Shown here one piece after another: positions 1-8,151 of a stretch of 64,000 bases of DNA. The position numbers were made by a program, and so were the translations under genes. Numbering within the stretch: position 1 is the stretch's first letter; each line of letters begins with the position of its first letter. The notes below the pieces were generated by a model. That model had not been told where the DNA came from and made no database searches. It saw nothing but the letters and a program-made list of their open reading frames with translations. Origin of the DNA: JBBIJO01 sp037445895 (GTDB taxonomy: Bacteria > Bacteroidota > Ignavibacteria > Kapaibacteriales > UBA2268); NCBI GenBank assembly GCA_037445895.1, contig JBBIJO010000005.1, positions 1 to 64,000 of the forward strand. Reading direction: 5' to 3'.

Positions 1-657
1 TATATTCGTGTATCAGCACGACGATATGGACCAACTCCTTATGGAATGTGGTTATATGCTACACCAAGCAAGTTTTCCCTTTCTTCGTTTTATGAATATG
101 TTGAAAATGATTGCTTAATTCCATTTTTCAAATGCAATTTTGATTACCAAAACTTCGAAAGATATTATTTTGGCAAATTGGTTGAATATTTAGATAGTTT
201 AGTAGAATCTCGCGGACAACCTTTGAAATTTAGCGATTTGCCTTCCAACACCACCTGGATAAATCAAGGGTTGTCGGATTCACTTTATTCCAGGTATTTT
301 GATAAAATTCAACTAAATGATAGTACCTTTTACTGGGTAGAACGGAGTAACGAGTTACCTCGGGTTGGAGTGTTGGAAAGACCAGCAAAAACTTATGAAA
401 GTCTTTTCTTTTCCTATTATTACGATGCTACAAATAATAGTTTAGTACTTCGCTCAAATAAAAAATATGAGAATTGTACAATTAGAATGTATAATTTACT
501 TGGAGAGAAGATCTGTGAATTCAACTCTTTTACCATAAGCGCGGGTGTAAACAGGCTGAATCTTCCAACTAAAATCATTCGCGACAAGATTGCAATTATT
601 AATATTACCGACTCAAACGGCAATTTTATTGCTTCGATGAAAGTAATTTTAGATTAA
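1..657 (+). CDS. C-terminal part of a secreted protein with a T9SS-like sorting domain (cut by the window edge)
   Basis: The frame is open from base 1, so the first ATG at 46 is internal and the real start lies outside the window. The last ~75 residues have the layout of a type IX secretion C-terminal domain: a strand with IRMYNLLGEK, a turn rich in S/G/N (SAGVNRLNL), and a closing strand ending KVILD. In this family the domain directs export through the outer membrane and is then removed. The upstream part contains many aromatic residues and no motif I recognise, so the passenger function is unknown. The sorting-domain call is by pattern only; the passenger could be a peptidase, adhesin or other surface protein. 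Confidence 0.6.
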   Translation, partial: YIRVSARRYGPTPYGMWLYATPSKFSLSSFYEYVENDCLIPFFKCNFDYQNFERYYFGKLVEYLDSLVESRGQPLKFSDLPSNTTWINQGLSDSLYSRYFDKIQLNDSTFYWVERSNELPRVGVLERPAKTYESLFFSYYYDATNNSLVLRSNKKYENCTIRMYNLLGEKICEFNSFTISAGVNRLNLPTKIIRDKIAIINITDSNGNFIASMKVILD

Positions 658-801
658 CAATTTTATTTGCAGATACTCTTTAGGAACTGAATTTCATCTA
701 TATTAGAAAAGGAAATTAAAAAAGAAAAGTTATGTAGAAAAATTAAGGATTGAAGATAAAAATTGCTTTAAAAATATTCACTTTGTTTTTCTCAAACAAA
801 A

Positions 802-939
802 GGCGAGAGGGAAACCTCTCGCCAGCAGTCATAATCCAATGGTTGCGAAAGCAACCAAGAATCGAAAGCAAAATTAAGGAATTCGCTTTAAAAAACCAAA
901 GTTCTTTGAAATTTTTTTAAAATTATTAATTTAATTTTG
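802..939 (+). repeat. Structured intergenic repeat, copy 1
   Basis: This fills most of the 306-base gap before the lipoprotein gene. It opens with a perfect hairpin at 802-823 (9-bp stem GGCGAGAGG/CCTCTCGCC, GAAA tetraloop), then a second hairpin at 841-856 (GGTTGC/GCAACC, GAAA loop), then a segment AAAATTAAGGAATTCGC and the block CCAAAGTTCTTTGAAA at about 896-911. The same parts occur in the same order at 2256-2389. In the second hairpin both arms differ between copies yet still pair, which suggests selection on RNA structure. No U-tract follows either hairpin, so these are not ordinary terminators. The GTTCTTTGAAA block resembles the boxA antitermination site of rRNA leaders, which is an inference from sequence likeness only. 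Confidence 0.8.
905..939 (+). promoter_or_regulatory. Possible Bacteroidota-type promoter of the lipoprotein gene
   Basis: TTTG at 905-908 and TAATTTTG at 932-939 match the -33 and -7 elements of Bacteroidota promoters, but the spacer is 23 bases rather than 19-21. It lies 24 bases before the ATG at 964. The -33 half falls inside the conserved repeat block, so the match may be incidental. Confidence 0.35.
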
Positions 940-963
940 TTCAATAAAAAGAAAGGTATTAAA

Positions 964-1809
964 ATGAAAAAGATATATTTTGCTAATTATACGTTGACTA
1001 TAATCTATTTAATTTTTTTCATTATTACTGCTTGCACCCAACCAGGAGACAAAAATCCAAGTTACTTTGAACCACGAAACACATCACCAAGCTGGGAAGA
1101 TACTTCCATTTACAATAATGTCGGAATATGGCACAATGAAGGTTTGGCATATATTCAAAGCTATCTTAATACTATAGAGAACGATTCACTAAAAGTTTAT
1201 GCGAATGACGATTATTGGGTGTATGAAAATACCTTTGTCGTTGGATTCAATTTTCTTTCCACAATTCCTGAATTAAGTGAAGTAGGAATCGACACTAATG
1301 GCTTGTGGAACCTTTATATTACCCTCAAATCTGTTTGTTTTGATAGTATAGAAACAAAAGAATCCTTAATACAATTATTCGACAGTTTAGTTACAACCAT
1401 TCAGGAAAGTCGGTTTTATATAGAGTGTATTGAGGTGATAACAAATATAGTAGAATTAGAAAACTACAATGACTCACTATTGGAATATTTAAATTGGGTT
1501 GAACAACAACCAGAATTAACATTGGATCAGAAACATTTTGCAAGGTGCGTAGTCAGTGTAGCCAGAGCCTCGAGATATTACTGGGAAAACAATGGATTTA
1601 GTACCCTCATTAAAAAGCAAGATATGAATAAAATTCAAGGCATATTAGGCTGGCTTGCAGCAGCAGACCTCATCGGGGCAGGAGTTAGCGTTTTTTTGGA
1701 CTTAACTGATGGGCAACCAAACGATCCCTGGAAAATTGCTGGAAGAGCAGCTGTTGTGGGTTTAGCAACAAGTATAACTACATGGATAGGTGCAAAGGTA
1801 AAGGGATAA
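964..1809 (+). CDS. Lipoprotein of unknown function with a hydrophobic, glycine-rich C-terminus
   Basis: The start at 964 follows AAAGG; an in-frame upstream TTG (937) would put nine extra residues before the signal peptide. The first ~25 residues are a lipoprotein signal with lipobox IITAC, so the mature protein should be lipid-anchored in the envelope. The middle is mostly helical, with acidic and aromatic residues (about residues 30-215). The last ~55 residues are different: a stretch GWLAAADLIGAGVSVFLD, an NDPW turn, and GRAAVVGLATSITTWIGAKVKG-like small-residue helices that could insert in a membrane. I know no family for it. It is followed 48 bases later by a small membrane protein, and the pair sits between two copies of the structured repeat. 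Confidence 0.7.
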   Translation: MKKIYFANYTLTIIYLIFFIITACTQPGDKNPSYFEPRNTSPSWEDTSIYNNVGIWHNEGLAYIQSYLNTIENDSLKVYANDDYWVYENTFVVGFNFLSTIPELSEVGIDTNGLWNLYITLKSVCFDSIETKESLIQLFDSLVTTIQESRFYIECIEVITNIVELENYNDSLLEYLNWVEQQPELTLDQKHFARCVVSVARASRYYWENNGFSTLIKKQDMNKIQGILGWLAAADLIGAGVSVFLDLTDGQPNDPWKIAGRAAVVGLATSITTWIGAKVKG

Positions 1810-1857
1810 AATTAAACCTTGAATTCGATTGTGTAAGTCAAACAAAGGGTTATATTT

Positions 1858-2103
1858 ATGCAATTTCTTTTTGAATTAGCAATTTTAAGTATCACTGTTC
1901 TGAGTATTGGATTAAGTTTAATATTGATAGTTAAACGTTACTTCCCCGAAGAGATTTCGTGTTTTAGCAAGATGGATAGTGCACAAAGTAAGAATTTGAA
2001 AAAACGAGCAATTGTCCTATGGTTATTGATTTTTGGTGTTGTACTTCCACTTTCTAAAAATATTACGAAAATTATAATGGATTTTATTACCCTAAACGAA
2101 TAA
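1858..2103 (+). CDS. Small two-helix membrane protein
   Basis: An 81-residue protein preceded by AAAGGG at a suitable distance. It has two predicted membrane helices, at about residues 3-27 and 52-70, joined by a basic loop of about 25 residues (KMDSAQSKNLKKR), giving a helical hairpin with the loop probably cytoplasmic. No family is recognised. Its size and position directly after a lipoprotein with a hydrophobic tail would suit an accessory or protective partner, but that is only a positional guess. An antisense open frame over the same bases lacks such features and was set aside. Confidence 0.6.
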   Translation: MQFLFELAILSITVLSIGLSLILIVKRYFPEEISCFSKMDSAQSKNLKKRAIVLWLLIFGVVLPLSKNITKIIMDFITLNE

Positions 2104-2191
2104 AGATTTTTGTAATTTATTAAGCACCAAAGAGTTAACTTGATGAAATATTCAATTATCAAATGAAACAAAAAACGGGAGGAAACAAACA

Positions 2192-2227
2192 ATGGAAAAG
2201 CAATACTACCCCACTGGTTTCACATAG
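2192..2227 (+). other. Micro-ORF with a strong ribosome site
   Basis: ATG at 2192 opens an 11-codon frame (MEKQYYPTGFT, then TAG). It is preceded by GGGAGG with nine bases between, one of the better Shine-Dalgarno sites in a window where most genes have weak ones. It lies just before repeat copy 2. It could be a leader peptide, a relic of a lost gene's 5' end, or chance. Confidence 0.3.
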
Positions 2228-2255
2228 AGCGAATATTGTATTTCCTAAAACACAA

Positions 2256-2389
2256 GGCGAGAGGGAAACCTCTCGCCAGCAACTCACCCCAAAAGTAGCA
2301 ATAGCTACTTAGAAGCGGTTACAAAATTAAGAAATTCGCATTTAAAAAACCAAAGTTCTTTGAAAAATTTTTAAAAATTATTATTTTGG
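2256..2389 (+). repeat. Structured intergenic repeat, copy 2
   Basis: This is the direct repeat of 802-939. The first 22-base hairpin (2256-2277) is identical to copy 1 including the GAAA loop and the AGCA after it. The second hairpin (2293-2310) has arms AAGTAGC/GCTACTT with loop AATA in place of GGTTGC/GCAACC, so pairing is kept while sequence has changed. The distal part, from AAAATTAAG through CCAAAGTTCTTTGAAA (about 2324-2365), is again nearly identical. After TTTG at 2359-2362 there is TATTTTGG 19 bases on, a poor match to a -7 element. No gene of normal length follows in this orientation, unlike copy 1. Confidence 0.8.
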
Positions 2390-2718
2390 GTTAAAAATAG
2401 AAATGGGTTAGTTATGGATTCTTATTTGAAAAAAGGCAATTCTTTCGAAATATTTTGTTTTATGCTTTCTTCTTCGTAGAGCGCGAAACGGAATTTCCCG
2501 AGAAAATGGGTTTCTGTTTTCCACGACGCCGAGCTGAGATTGTTCCAACTACGAGCTGTATTGGCGGCAATACCCGCGTGGGGAACACGCTACAACAACA
2601 GAGCAATTGTGCTTACTAATTTTGTATAATAATTAGAAGGAAGAAAAAATGTTAATATTGCAAAATCATAAGATAGCTTAAGGATACGTATCTATTCGTC
2701 TTTATTTTGCATTTAAAT
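2390..2718. other. Non-coding remnant region, locally GC-richer
   Basis: No supported gene lies here. The longest frame after repeat copy 2 is a 21-codon ORF from ATG 2414. From about 2480 to 2625 the base composition rises above the surroundings and there are inverted repeats: GCGTG-GGGAA-CACGC at 2576-2590, and GCCG (2528-2531) facing CGGC (2565-2568). A frame ending near 2630 reads AAIPAWGTRYNNRAIVLTNF and has no start codon, so it could be the tail of a decayed gene. A 10-base perfect palindrome, GATACGTATC, lies at 2683-2692, close to the 3' end of mutL. A degraded gene or an unannotated RNA are both possible. Confidence 0.4.
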
Positions 2719-4578
2719 TTAAAGAATACGGCAAAAGTTTTTGTCGAGCTCTTCGAGTGTAAGTTCAATCAACACGGGGCGTCCGTGGGGACAGGCATAA
2801 GGTATCGAACAGTTGAATAACTCAAAAAGAAGAGACTCCATTTCTTCATTTGTTAATTTTTGTCCTGTTTTGATTGCCGCTTTGCAGCTATAACTTGCAA
2901 TCAAATTGTCTCTTTGTGCCGATTGATTCGTCTTGCTTGTTTCGATATACATAGCAACAATTTCCCTGATAATATCTTCTTCTTCACGGTTGACAATATC
3001 ACTCGGAATACTAAAAAATTCAATTTCTCCATTCGAAAGGACTTCGAAACGGAATCCAATTTTTTCTAATTCCGAGCGAATTTCTTTGACAGCAGTAAGC
3101 TCAACAGGGTTAAACTGTATTGCTAATGGAAATAATAATTGTTGTGAATTCGAGTCGTTGGTCTGCAAAGCTTTCTCGGCTTTTTCGTATAGAATTCTTT
3201 CGTGGGCAGCGTGTTGATCGACAAGTAAAATTCCATCTTCTTTTTCAACAATAATATACTTATTATGAACTTGTAGGATATTTTTCCAAGGCTTCTGTCC
3301 TACATCCTCGTTGGAGAATTGTTTGGCGAACAAGGCATAGGAATCGGCCAGATGGCTACTTTTTTGCGGAGGTAAGTAACTAAACTTTTTTCGAAAATTA
3401 GAATAGAACTTTTCAGAATTTTCAATTTTTGAGCCAAATTGAAACTTTTCGTCGATTACCTCGCCAGTCATCTTATTAACCAGTTGAACAACGGGAGAGT
3501 GTCCCTCTTCGCTTGTTTCAATTTTTTTGAAAGGCTCGTAAGATGAATGGACAGAGATAGAAGGAGCAAGATTGTTTTCGGTCAAAGTTTTGTTAACCGC
3601 GGTATTAATCAAATTGAAAATAAATTTATCATCGTCGAATTTAACTTCATGCTTTTGTGGGTGCACATTTACATCGAATTTCTTTGGGTCGAGTTCAATA
3701 TTAATAAAGAAGAAAGGACTTGTTTGCTTTTCCAGAAGATGTTCGTAGGCAAGGAAAACAGCATAAGTCAGTGCTCTACTTTTGATACTTCTTCCATTCA
3801 AATATAAATATTGGCCTCCACGACTCGTTTTTGCTAAATGAGGTTGTCCTATATATCCCCATATCCTAACTCCTTGATACTCCAAATCAACTTTAAGGAT
3901 TGAATCGTAAATCAAATCGCCCAAAAGGACTTTAATTCTTTCTTCGGTTGTGGATTTATGAACATCAAAAACGAGTGAATCTTCGTCGTAGAATACAAAT
4001 CGGATATCATTTCGGCAAAGTGCAATTTTCAAGAGAGTATCGGATATATATCTAAATTCGGTTAAATCGGACTTGAGAAATTTCTTTCTGGCTGGAACAT
4101 TATAGAAAAGATGTTTCACAAAAATCTGTGTTCCAACATCCATTGAAATTGGCTCAATCGAAGGCTCTTTATTCGGTTCAACAATTAATTTCCATCCTAT
4201 ATCAAACTCTGGCGTTTTACTTCGGATTTCTAATTGACTTACCGCAGCAATGGAAGCAAGAGCCTCTCCACGAAACCCGTATGTTCTAATTTCTTCTAAA
4301 TCCTCGACAGTGATTATCTTGCTCGTTGCATGGCGGCGAATCGATAACAATAAATCTTCTTTACTCATTCCCAAGCCATTATCAACGACGTGAATCAGTT
4401 TTTTACCACCATTATGAATAATAACGGCAATTGTATCGGCACCCGCATCGAGGGAATTTTCAACAAGTTCCTTGACAACAGATTCTGGCCGTTGAACAAC
4501 CTCACCAGCTGCGATTTGATTAGCAATGTATTCGGGTAGAATCTTAATTTTATTTTGCTGTTGGAAATTTGAATTCAC
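2719..4578 (-). CDS. mutL: DNA mismatch repair protein MutL
   Basis: MutL couples MutS mismatch recognition to strand cleavage. The 619-residue protein has the GHKL ATPase motifs in order: NSLDAGA (about 41-47), DNGLG (66-70) and GFRGEAL (101-107). The C-terminal dimerisation domain carries DQHAAHERILYE at 454-465, which fits the endonuclease motif DQHA(x)2E(x)4E, with supporting SCKAAIK (~564), CPHGRP (596-601) and a final FCR. So it should be a nicking MutL, as in organisms without MutH. The start is a GTG with a weak ribosome site; no in-frame ATG lies before the ATPase core. It is divergent from the M20 gene, 64 bases away. Confidence 0.97.
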   Translation of the reverse strand: MNSNFQQQNKIKILPEYIANQIAAGEVVQRPESVVKELVENSLDAGADTIAVIIHNGGKKLIHVVDNGLGMSKEDLLLSIRRHATSKIITVEDLEEIRTYGFRGEALASIAAVSQLEIRSKTPEFDIGWKLIVEPNKEPSIEPISMDVGTQIFVKHLFYNVPARKKFLKSDLTEFRYISDTLLKIALCRNDIRFVFYDEDSLVFDVHKSTTEERIKVLLGDLIYDSILKVDLEYQGVRIWGYIGQPHLAKTSRGGQYLYLNGRSIKSRALTYAVFLAYEHLLEKQTSPFFFINIELDPKKFDVNVHPQKHEVKFDDDKFIFNLINTAVNKTLTENNLAPSISVHSSYEPFKKIETSEEGHSPVVQLVNKMTGEVIDEKFQFGSKIENSEKFYSNFRKKFSYLPPQKSSHLADSYALFAKQFSNEDVGQKPWKNILQVHNKYIIVEKEDGILLVDQHAAHERILYEKAEKALQTNDSNSQQLLFPLAIQFNPVELTAVKEIRSELEKIGFRFEVLSNGEIEFFSIPSDIVNREEEDIIREIVAMYIETSKTNQSAQRDNLIASYSCKAAIKTGQKLTNEEMESLLFELFNCSIPYACPHGRPVLIELTLEELDKNFCRIL

Positions 4579-4642
4579 TTTTTATAAAAAAATATTAACT
4601 TGATTTTTTAAACAAAGCAAGTTAAAAAAAATAATTGGTATT

Positions 4643-5815
4643 ATGACAAACACCGAAATTTTTGAGCAAGCCAAAAGTATTTTCAACGAACTTGTTGATG
4701 TTCGCAGACATCTACATCGCAACCCTGAACTTTCTTTTGTCGAATATAAAACTGCTGAATTTATAGAAAAGTATCTTTCCAACTTGCAAATTTCAACAAA
4801 TAGAATTTCCGAAACAGGAATTACTGGACTTATTGGAAAATCAAAAACTTGCGTGGCTTTTCGTGCCGATATTGATGCTTTACCAATTGAAGAGTCAACG
4901 AATCTAGAATTTACCTCCAAAAATCCCGGGGTTATGCATGCTTGCGGTCACGATATTCATACTGCCGTCCTACTCGGAACCGCAAAAATTTTAAAGCAAT
5001 TCGAAGATAAGCTTCCCGTCCAAATTAAACTCATTTTTCAACCTGGAGAGGAAAAGCTTCCCGGAGGTGCGAAGGAACTAATAAAACTTGGGGTTCTTGA
5101 AAATCCTAAGCCTGTAGCAATATTTGCTCAACACACCGACCCAGACACAGAAATCGGTAAAATTTCAATTAACTCGGGATACATTATGGCATCGGCAGAT
5201 GAATTATACTGGACTTTAAATGGTAAAGGCTCGCACGCAGCTCAACCGCACTACGGAAACGATACCATTCTTGCCGCAGCAAATATTGTTACCAATATAC
5301 AATCAATTTCGAACAAATTCAAAAATCCGCTTTCGCCCGCTGTGATTTCAATCACTTCAATAAATGGAGGAACTGCAACGAACGTTTTCCCCGACCAAGT
5401 GAAATTAATGGGGACTCTTCGGACGTTCGACAATATGCTCCGAAGCCAATTGCTGCAAAAAATTGACGAATTTTCGAAAGGCATTGCAAAACTATATGGA
5501 GTAGAATGCCAATTTTCTCCATCGCTCGGATATCCTGCGCTTCAAAACGACGAGGAGATGACTCGATTTGTAACCGAAAATGCCATAGATTTACTGGGAG
5601 ATAAAAATGTCCTTAGGTTTGAACCCAAAATGTGGGCAGAAGACTTTGCTTATTATTCGAACCAACTACCTGCGGTTTTTTGGTTCAATGGTGTTCGACC
5701 AAGGAATCATAGCGGCGAGTTCTTTGGTCTGCATTCTCCAAAATACAATCCAGCCGAAGAGTCTATTATCTATGCGGTTGCAATGTTTGTTAAAATTGCC
5801 TTTGCATTCAAATAA
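4643..5815 (+). CDS. M20 family amidohydrolase (N-acyl-amino-acid / hippurate hydrolase type)
   Basis: The 390-residue length and motifs fit the M20D amidohydrolases, which remove acyl groups from amino acids or related amides using two metal ions. Visible are RRHLHRNPELSF near residues 22-33, RADIDALPI (~75-83), the metal-binding HACGHDIHTA (~99-108), the base-bearing QPGEE (~137-141), QHTDP in place of the usual H-x-D stretch, and a C-terminal ligand region with GVRPRNHSGEFFGLHSP. The dimerisation insert with SHAAQPH lies near residues 195-201. The substrate cannot be told from sequence. The gene is followed 40 bases later by a signal-peptide TPR protein, with no clear functional link. Confidence 0.9.
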   Translation: MTNTEIFEQAKSIFNELVDVRRHLHRNPELSFVEYKTAEFIEKYLSNLQISTNRISETGITGLIGKSKTCVAFRADIDALPIEESTNLEFTSKNPGVMHACGHDIHTAVLLGTAKILKQFEDKLPVQIKLIFQPGEEKLPGGAKELIKLGVLENPKPVAIFAQHTDPDTEIGKISINSGYIMASADELYWTLNGKGSHAAQPHYGNDTILAAANIVTNIQSISNKFKNPLSPAVISITSINGGTATNVFPDQVKLMGTLRTFDNMLRSQLLQKIDEFSKGIAKLYGVECQFSPSLGYPALQNDEEMTRFVTENAIDLLGDKNVLRFEPKMWAEDFAYYSNQLPAVFWFNGVRPRNHSGEFFGLHSPKYNPAEESIIYAVAMFVKIAFAFK

Positions 5816-5855
5816 TTTTATTATTTTTGGAAGGTTGAAAATTGTAGGATATAAA

Positions 5856-6488
5856 ATGAAATTTAAACTTTTTACTTTATTTTTTGTTTTGTTCGCGACC
5901 TATCTTGCTTTTTCGCAAGACGCGGGGTTAATACAACAGGCTTTTAACGCCTTAAACGCAAAAGAATATCAAAAGGCAATTGAACTTTATTCGAAAGTCA
6001 TTGAAAAGCATAGCTCGTATGCTCCGGCGTTTTATGGCCGTGGATTGGCTTACGCGCATCTCGAACAATGTGCCGAAGCAGTAAATGAATTCAACAAGGC
6101 AGTCACTTTCGATAAAACTCTTCACGAATCTTACTTTGCAAAGGCTTTATGTGAAATAAGATTAGGACAAAACCAATCGGCAATACAATCGATAAATACT
6201 GCAATCGGAATTGCCCCAAACAATGCTGAATACTATTATACTCGCGGCTTAATTTATCATTATCAAAAGGATTGGGAAAAGGCAATCCAAGATTTTACCA
6301 AATCTATTCAACTTGACCCAAACTATGGTCTATCGTTCTATGCTCGCGGCGTTGCCTATAAATATCTAAATCAAAAGAATCTCGCTATTAGCGATTTCGA
6401 AACCTACCTTAAAGTGCGAGGTAACAAAGACAACCTTGCAAATGAATCACAACGTCTTATCAACGAATTACAACAACCCGAGGAATAA
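5856..6488 (+). CDS. Exported TPR-repeat protein
   Basis: The start at 5856 puts a clean signal peptide first (hydrophobic LFTLFFVLFATYLAFSQ, cleavage near residue 20); the longer open frame upstream only overlaps the M20 gene. The rest (about residues 25-195) is tetratricopeptide repeats, with recurring A-x-x-YS-x-x-IE and Y-x-RGLAYAHL-type helices, at least four repeats. Such proteins are protein-interaction scaffolds in the periplasm or at the outer membrane. Its stop is two bases before the ATG at 6491 of the DUF6029 gene, so the two are likely cotranscribed and translationally linked. Confidence 0.85.
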   Translation: MKFKLFTLFFVLFATYLAFSQDAGLIQQAFNALNAKEYQKAIELYSKVIEKHSSYAPAFYGRGLAYAHLEQCAEAVNEFNKAVTFDKTLHESYFAKALCEIRLGQNQSAIQSINTAIGIAPNNAEYYYTRGLIYHYQKDWEKAIQDFTKSIQLDPNYGLSFYARGVAYKYLNQKNLAISDFETYLKVRGNKDNLANESQRLINELQQPEE

Positions 6489-6490
6489 TT

Positions 6491-8142
6491 ATGAATTCTC
6501 GCCTTCTCTTTTTTTTTTATTTTGTATATTAAGTTTTAAGCTTAAAGCCGACGATTTATTCCAAAATTCACATATTGGGGGTAGCTTCCAATTAGACTCG
6601 TATTATTACTTGAAGGATTCCACAATTGGCGCTGTTGAAACACCCGAAAAAATCCTTTCGAACGCTTATCTTTATCTAACATATTCTTTCGCCAATTTTA
6701 ATCTCAGCCTTCGCTACGAAAGTTACCAAAACCCAATCATCGGTTTCGACCCTCGGTATAAAGGAAGCGGATTTCCATATCTTTCTTTAAACTATAAATC
6801 CGACATCATTGCTGTTACAGCAGGAAATTTCTATGAACAATTCGGCAATGGAATGATTTTCCGCAGTTACGAAGAAAGAAATCTTGGCATAGACAACGCA
6901 ATAAATGGGATTAAAATTGAACTTACTCCATTCGATGGGCTTCAGATAAAAGGAATTTTAGGCAAGCAACGAAATTTCTGGTCCGAAAGTAAATCGATAA
7001 TTCGTGGCGGCGACGTAAACTTCGAAATTTCGACATTTTTCCCTGAATTCTTTAAAGAATATTCTTTGAATGTAGGAGGCAGTGTCATTAGCCGATACCA
7101 GCCTGACTTAGAATCGAACTATCGATTACCTGAAAATGTTTTTGCTTTCGCAACGCGATTCGATTTCTCTGCTCCTAATTTTTCGATTTCGACAGAATAC
7201 GCTCATAAATACAACGACCCTACTTTCCGTAATAAATTTAAATACAACAACGGCAATGGATTAAATATCAATCTTTCATATTTCGCCGAGGGAATTTCGA
7301 ACTCACTTAATTTACATTGTTACGATAATATTGAATTTCGCACCGACCGCGAAGCGAAAGGTTTGGAGTTACTCTTGAATTATTTGCCCCCGCTCACCAA
7401 ACAACACATTTTTTCGTTACCTGCATTCTATCCCCATTCAACTCAAGGAAATGGCGAGATAGGCTTGCAAAACGAACTAACATTTACCATTCCACCCAAT
7501 TATTTATTTGGGGGAAAATATGGAACCACGTTTGAGTTGGGATTTTCGCTCATTAAATCGCTCGACACTTCCAATATCGATGAATTCACATACAGATCTC
7601 CTTTTTTGGGGATTGGGAGAGAGCTTTTCTATCGAGACATAAATATAGACATTAGAAGCAAGATTACGTATAATCTAGATATTGAATTATCGTTCGTTAA
7701 CATTATCTACAACAAAGATGTAATGGAAAACTCTGGTTCGCCATTATATGGAAAAGTAAAATCGACGACTATTGCTAGCGAAATTATCTATAATTTGGGT
7801 AATCGCCAATCTATTCGTTTAGATTTACAACATATGTGGTCGAAAAATGATTCAACAGTTACAAAAGAGGATAGAAAAAATGGCAATTGGTTTGCACTAC
7901 TTGCGGAATATTCTATCGCGCCAAATTGGTATTTTTCATTTATTGATTTATGGAACTACGGAAATGAAAATAAAGATTTCAGAGTTCATTACTTAAAGTT
8001 TGCTTTAACATTTATTCATAAAGTTACAAGAATCGCATTAGGGTTTGGCAAAGACCCAGGAGGCATTTTATGCGTTGGTGGTGTTTGCCGAGCCGTTCCA
8101 ACAGCCTATGGATTTAACCTTTCTGTTACAACATCATTTTAA
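6491..8142 (+). CDS. DUF6029-like outer-membrane protein, N-terminus interrupted by a T10 tract
   Basis: The body (roughly 540 residues) looks like a Bacteroidota outer-membrane beta-barrel of the DUF6029 type: alternating aromatic strands, RSYEERNLGIDNAINGI near the start and a terminal strand ending in phenylalanine. The long frame begins at ATG 6436 inside the TPR gene and yields an odd 25-residue polar extension before the hydrophobic stretch. The ATG at 6491, with AGGA upstream and just after the TPR stop, begins a typical signal peptide (MNSRLLFFF) but leaves frame at a run of ten T at 6509-6518; with 8 or 11 T it would continue as LFCILSFKLKADD. This could be an assembly error, a phase-variable tract or transcriptional slippage. 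The Omp28-like gene follows 9 bases on. Confidence 0.75.
6509..6518 (+). other. T10 homopolymer at a frameshift point
   Basis: Ten consecutive T within the signal-peptide codons of the DUF6029 gene. From ATG 6491 the frame runs to TAA after FVY; adding one T (or removing two) joins it to the 540-codon body. Position and length suit slipped-strand mispairing. Confidence 0.7.
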
Positions 8143-8151
8143 GGAGAAAAA

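Noticed and set aside
4598..4615. Promoter-like TTTG...TATTTTTT ahead of mutL on the - strand
   Set aside because: Spacer is 18 bases and the region is nearly all A and T, so a match is expected by chance.
4582..4920. 112-codon antisense frame over the start of the M20 gene
   Set aside because: It covers the well-conserved M20 N-terminus in the opposite direction.
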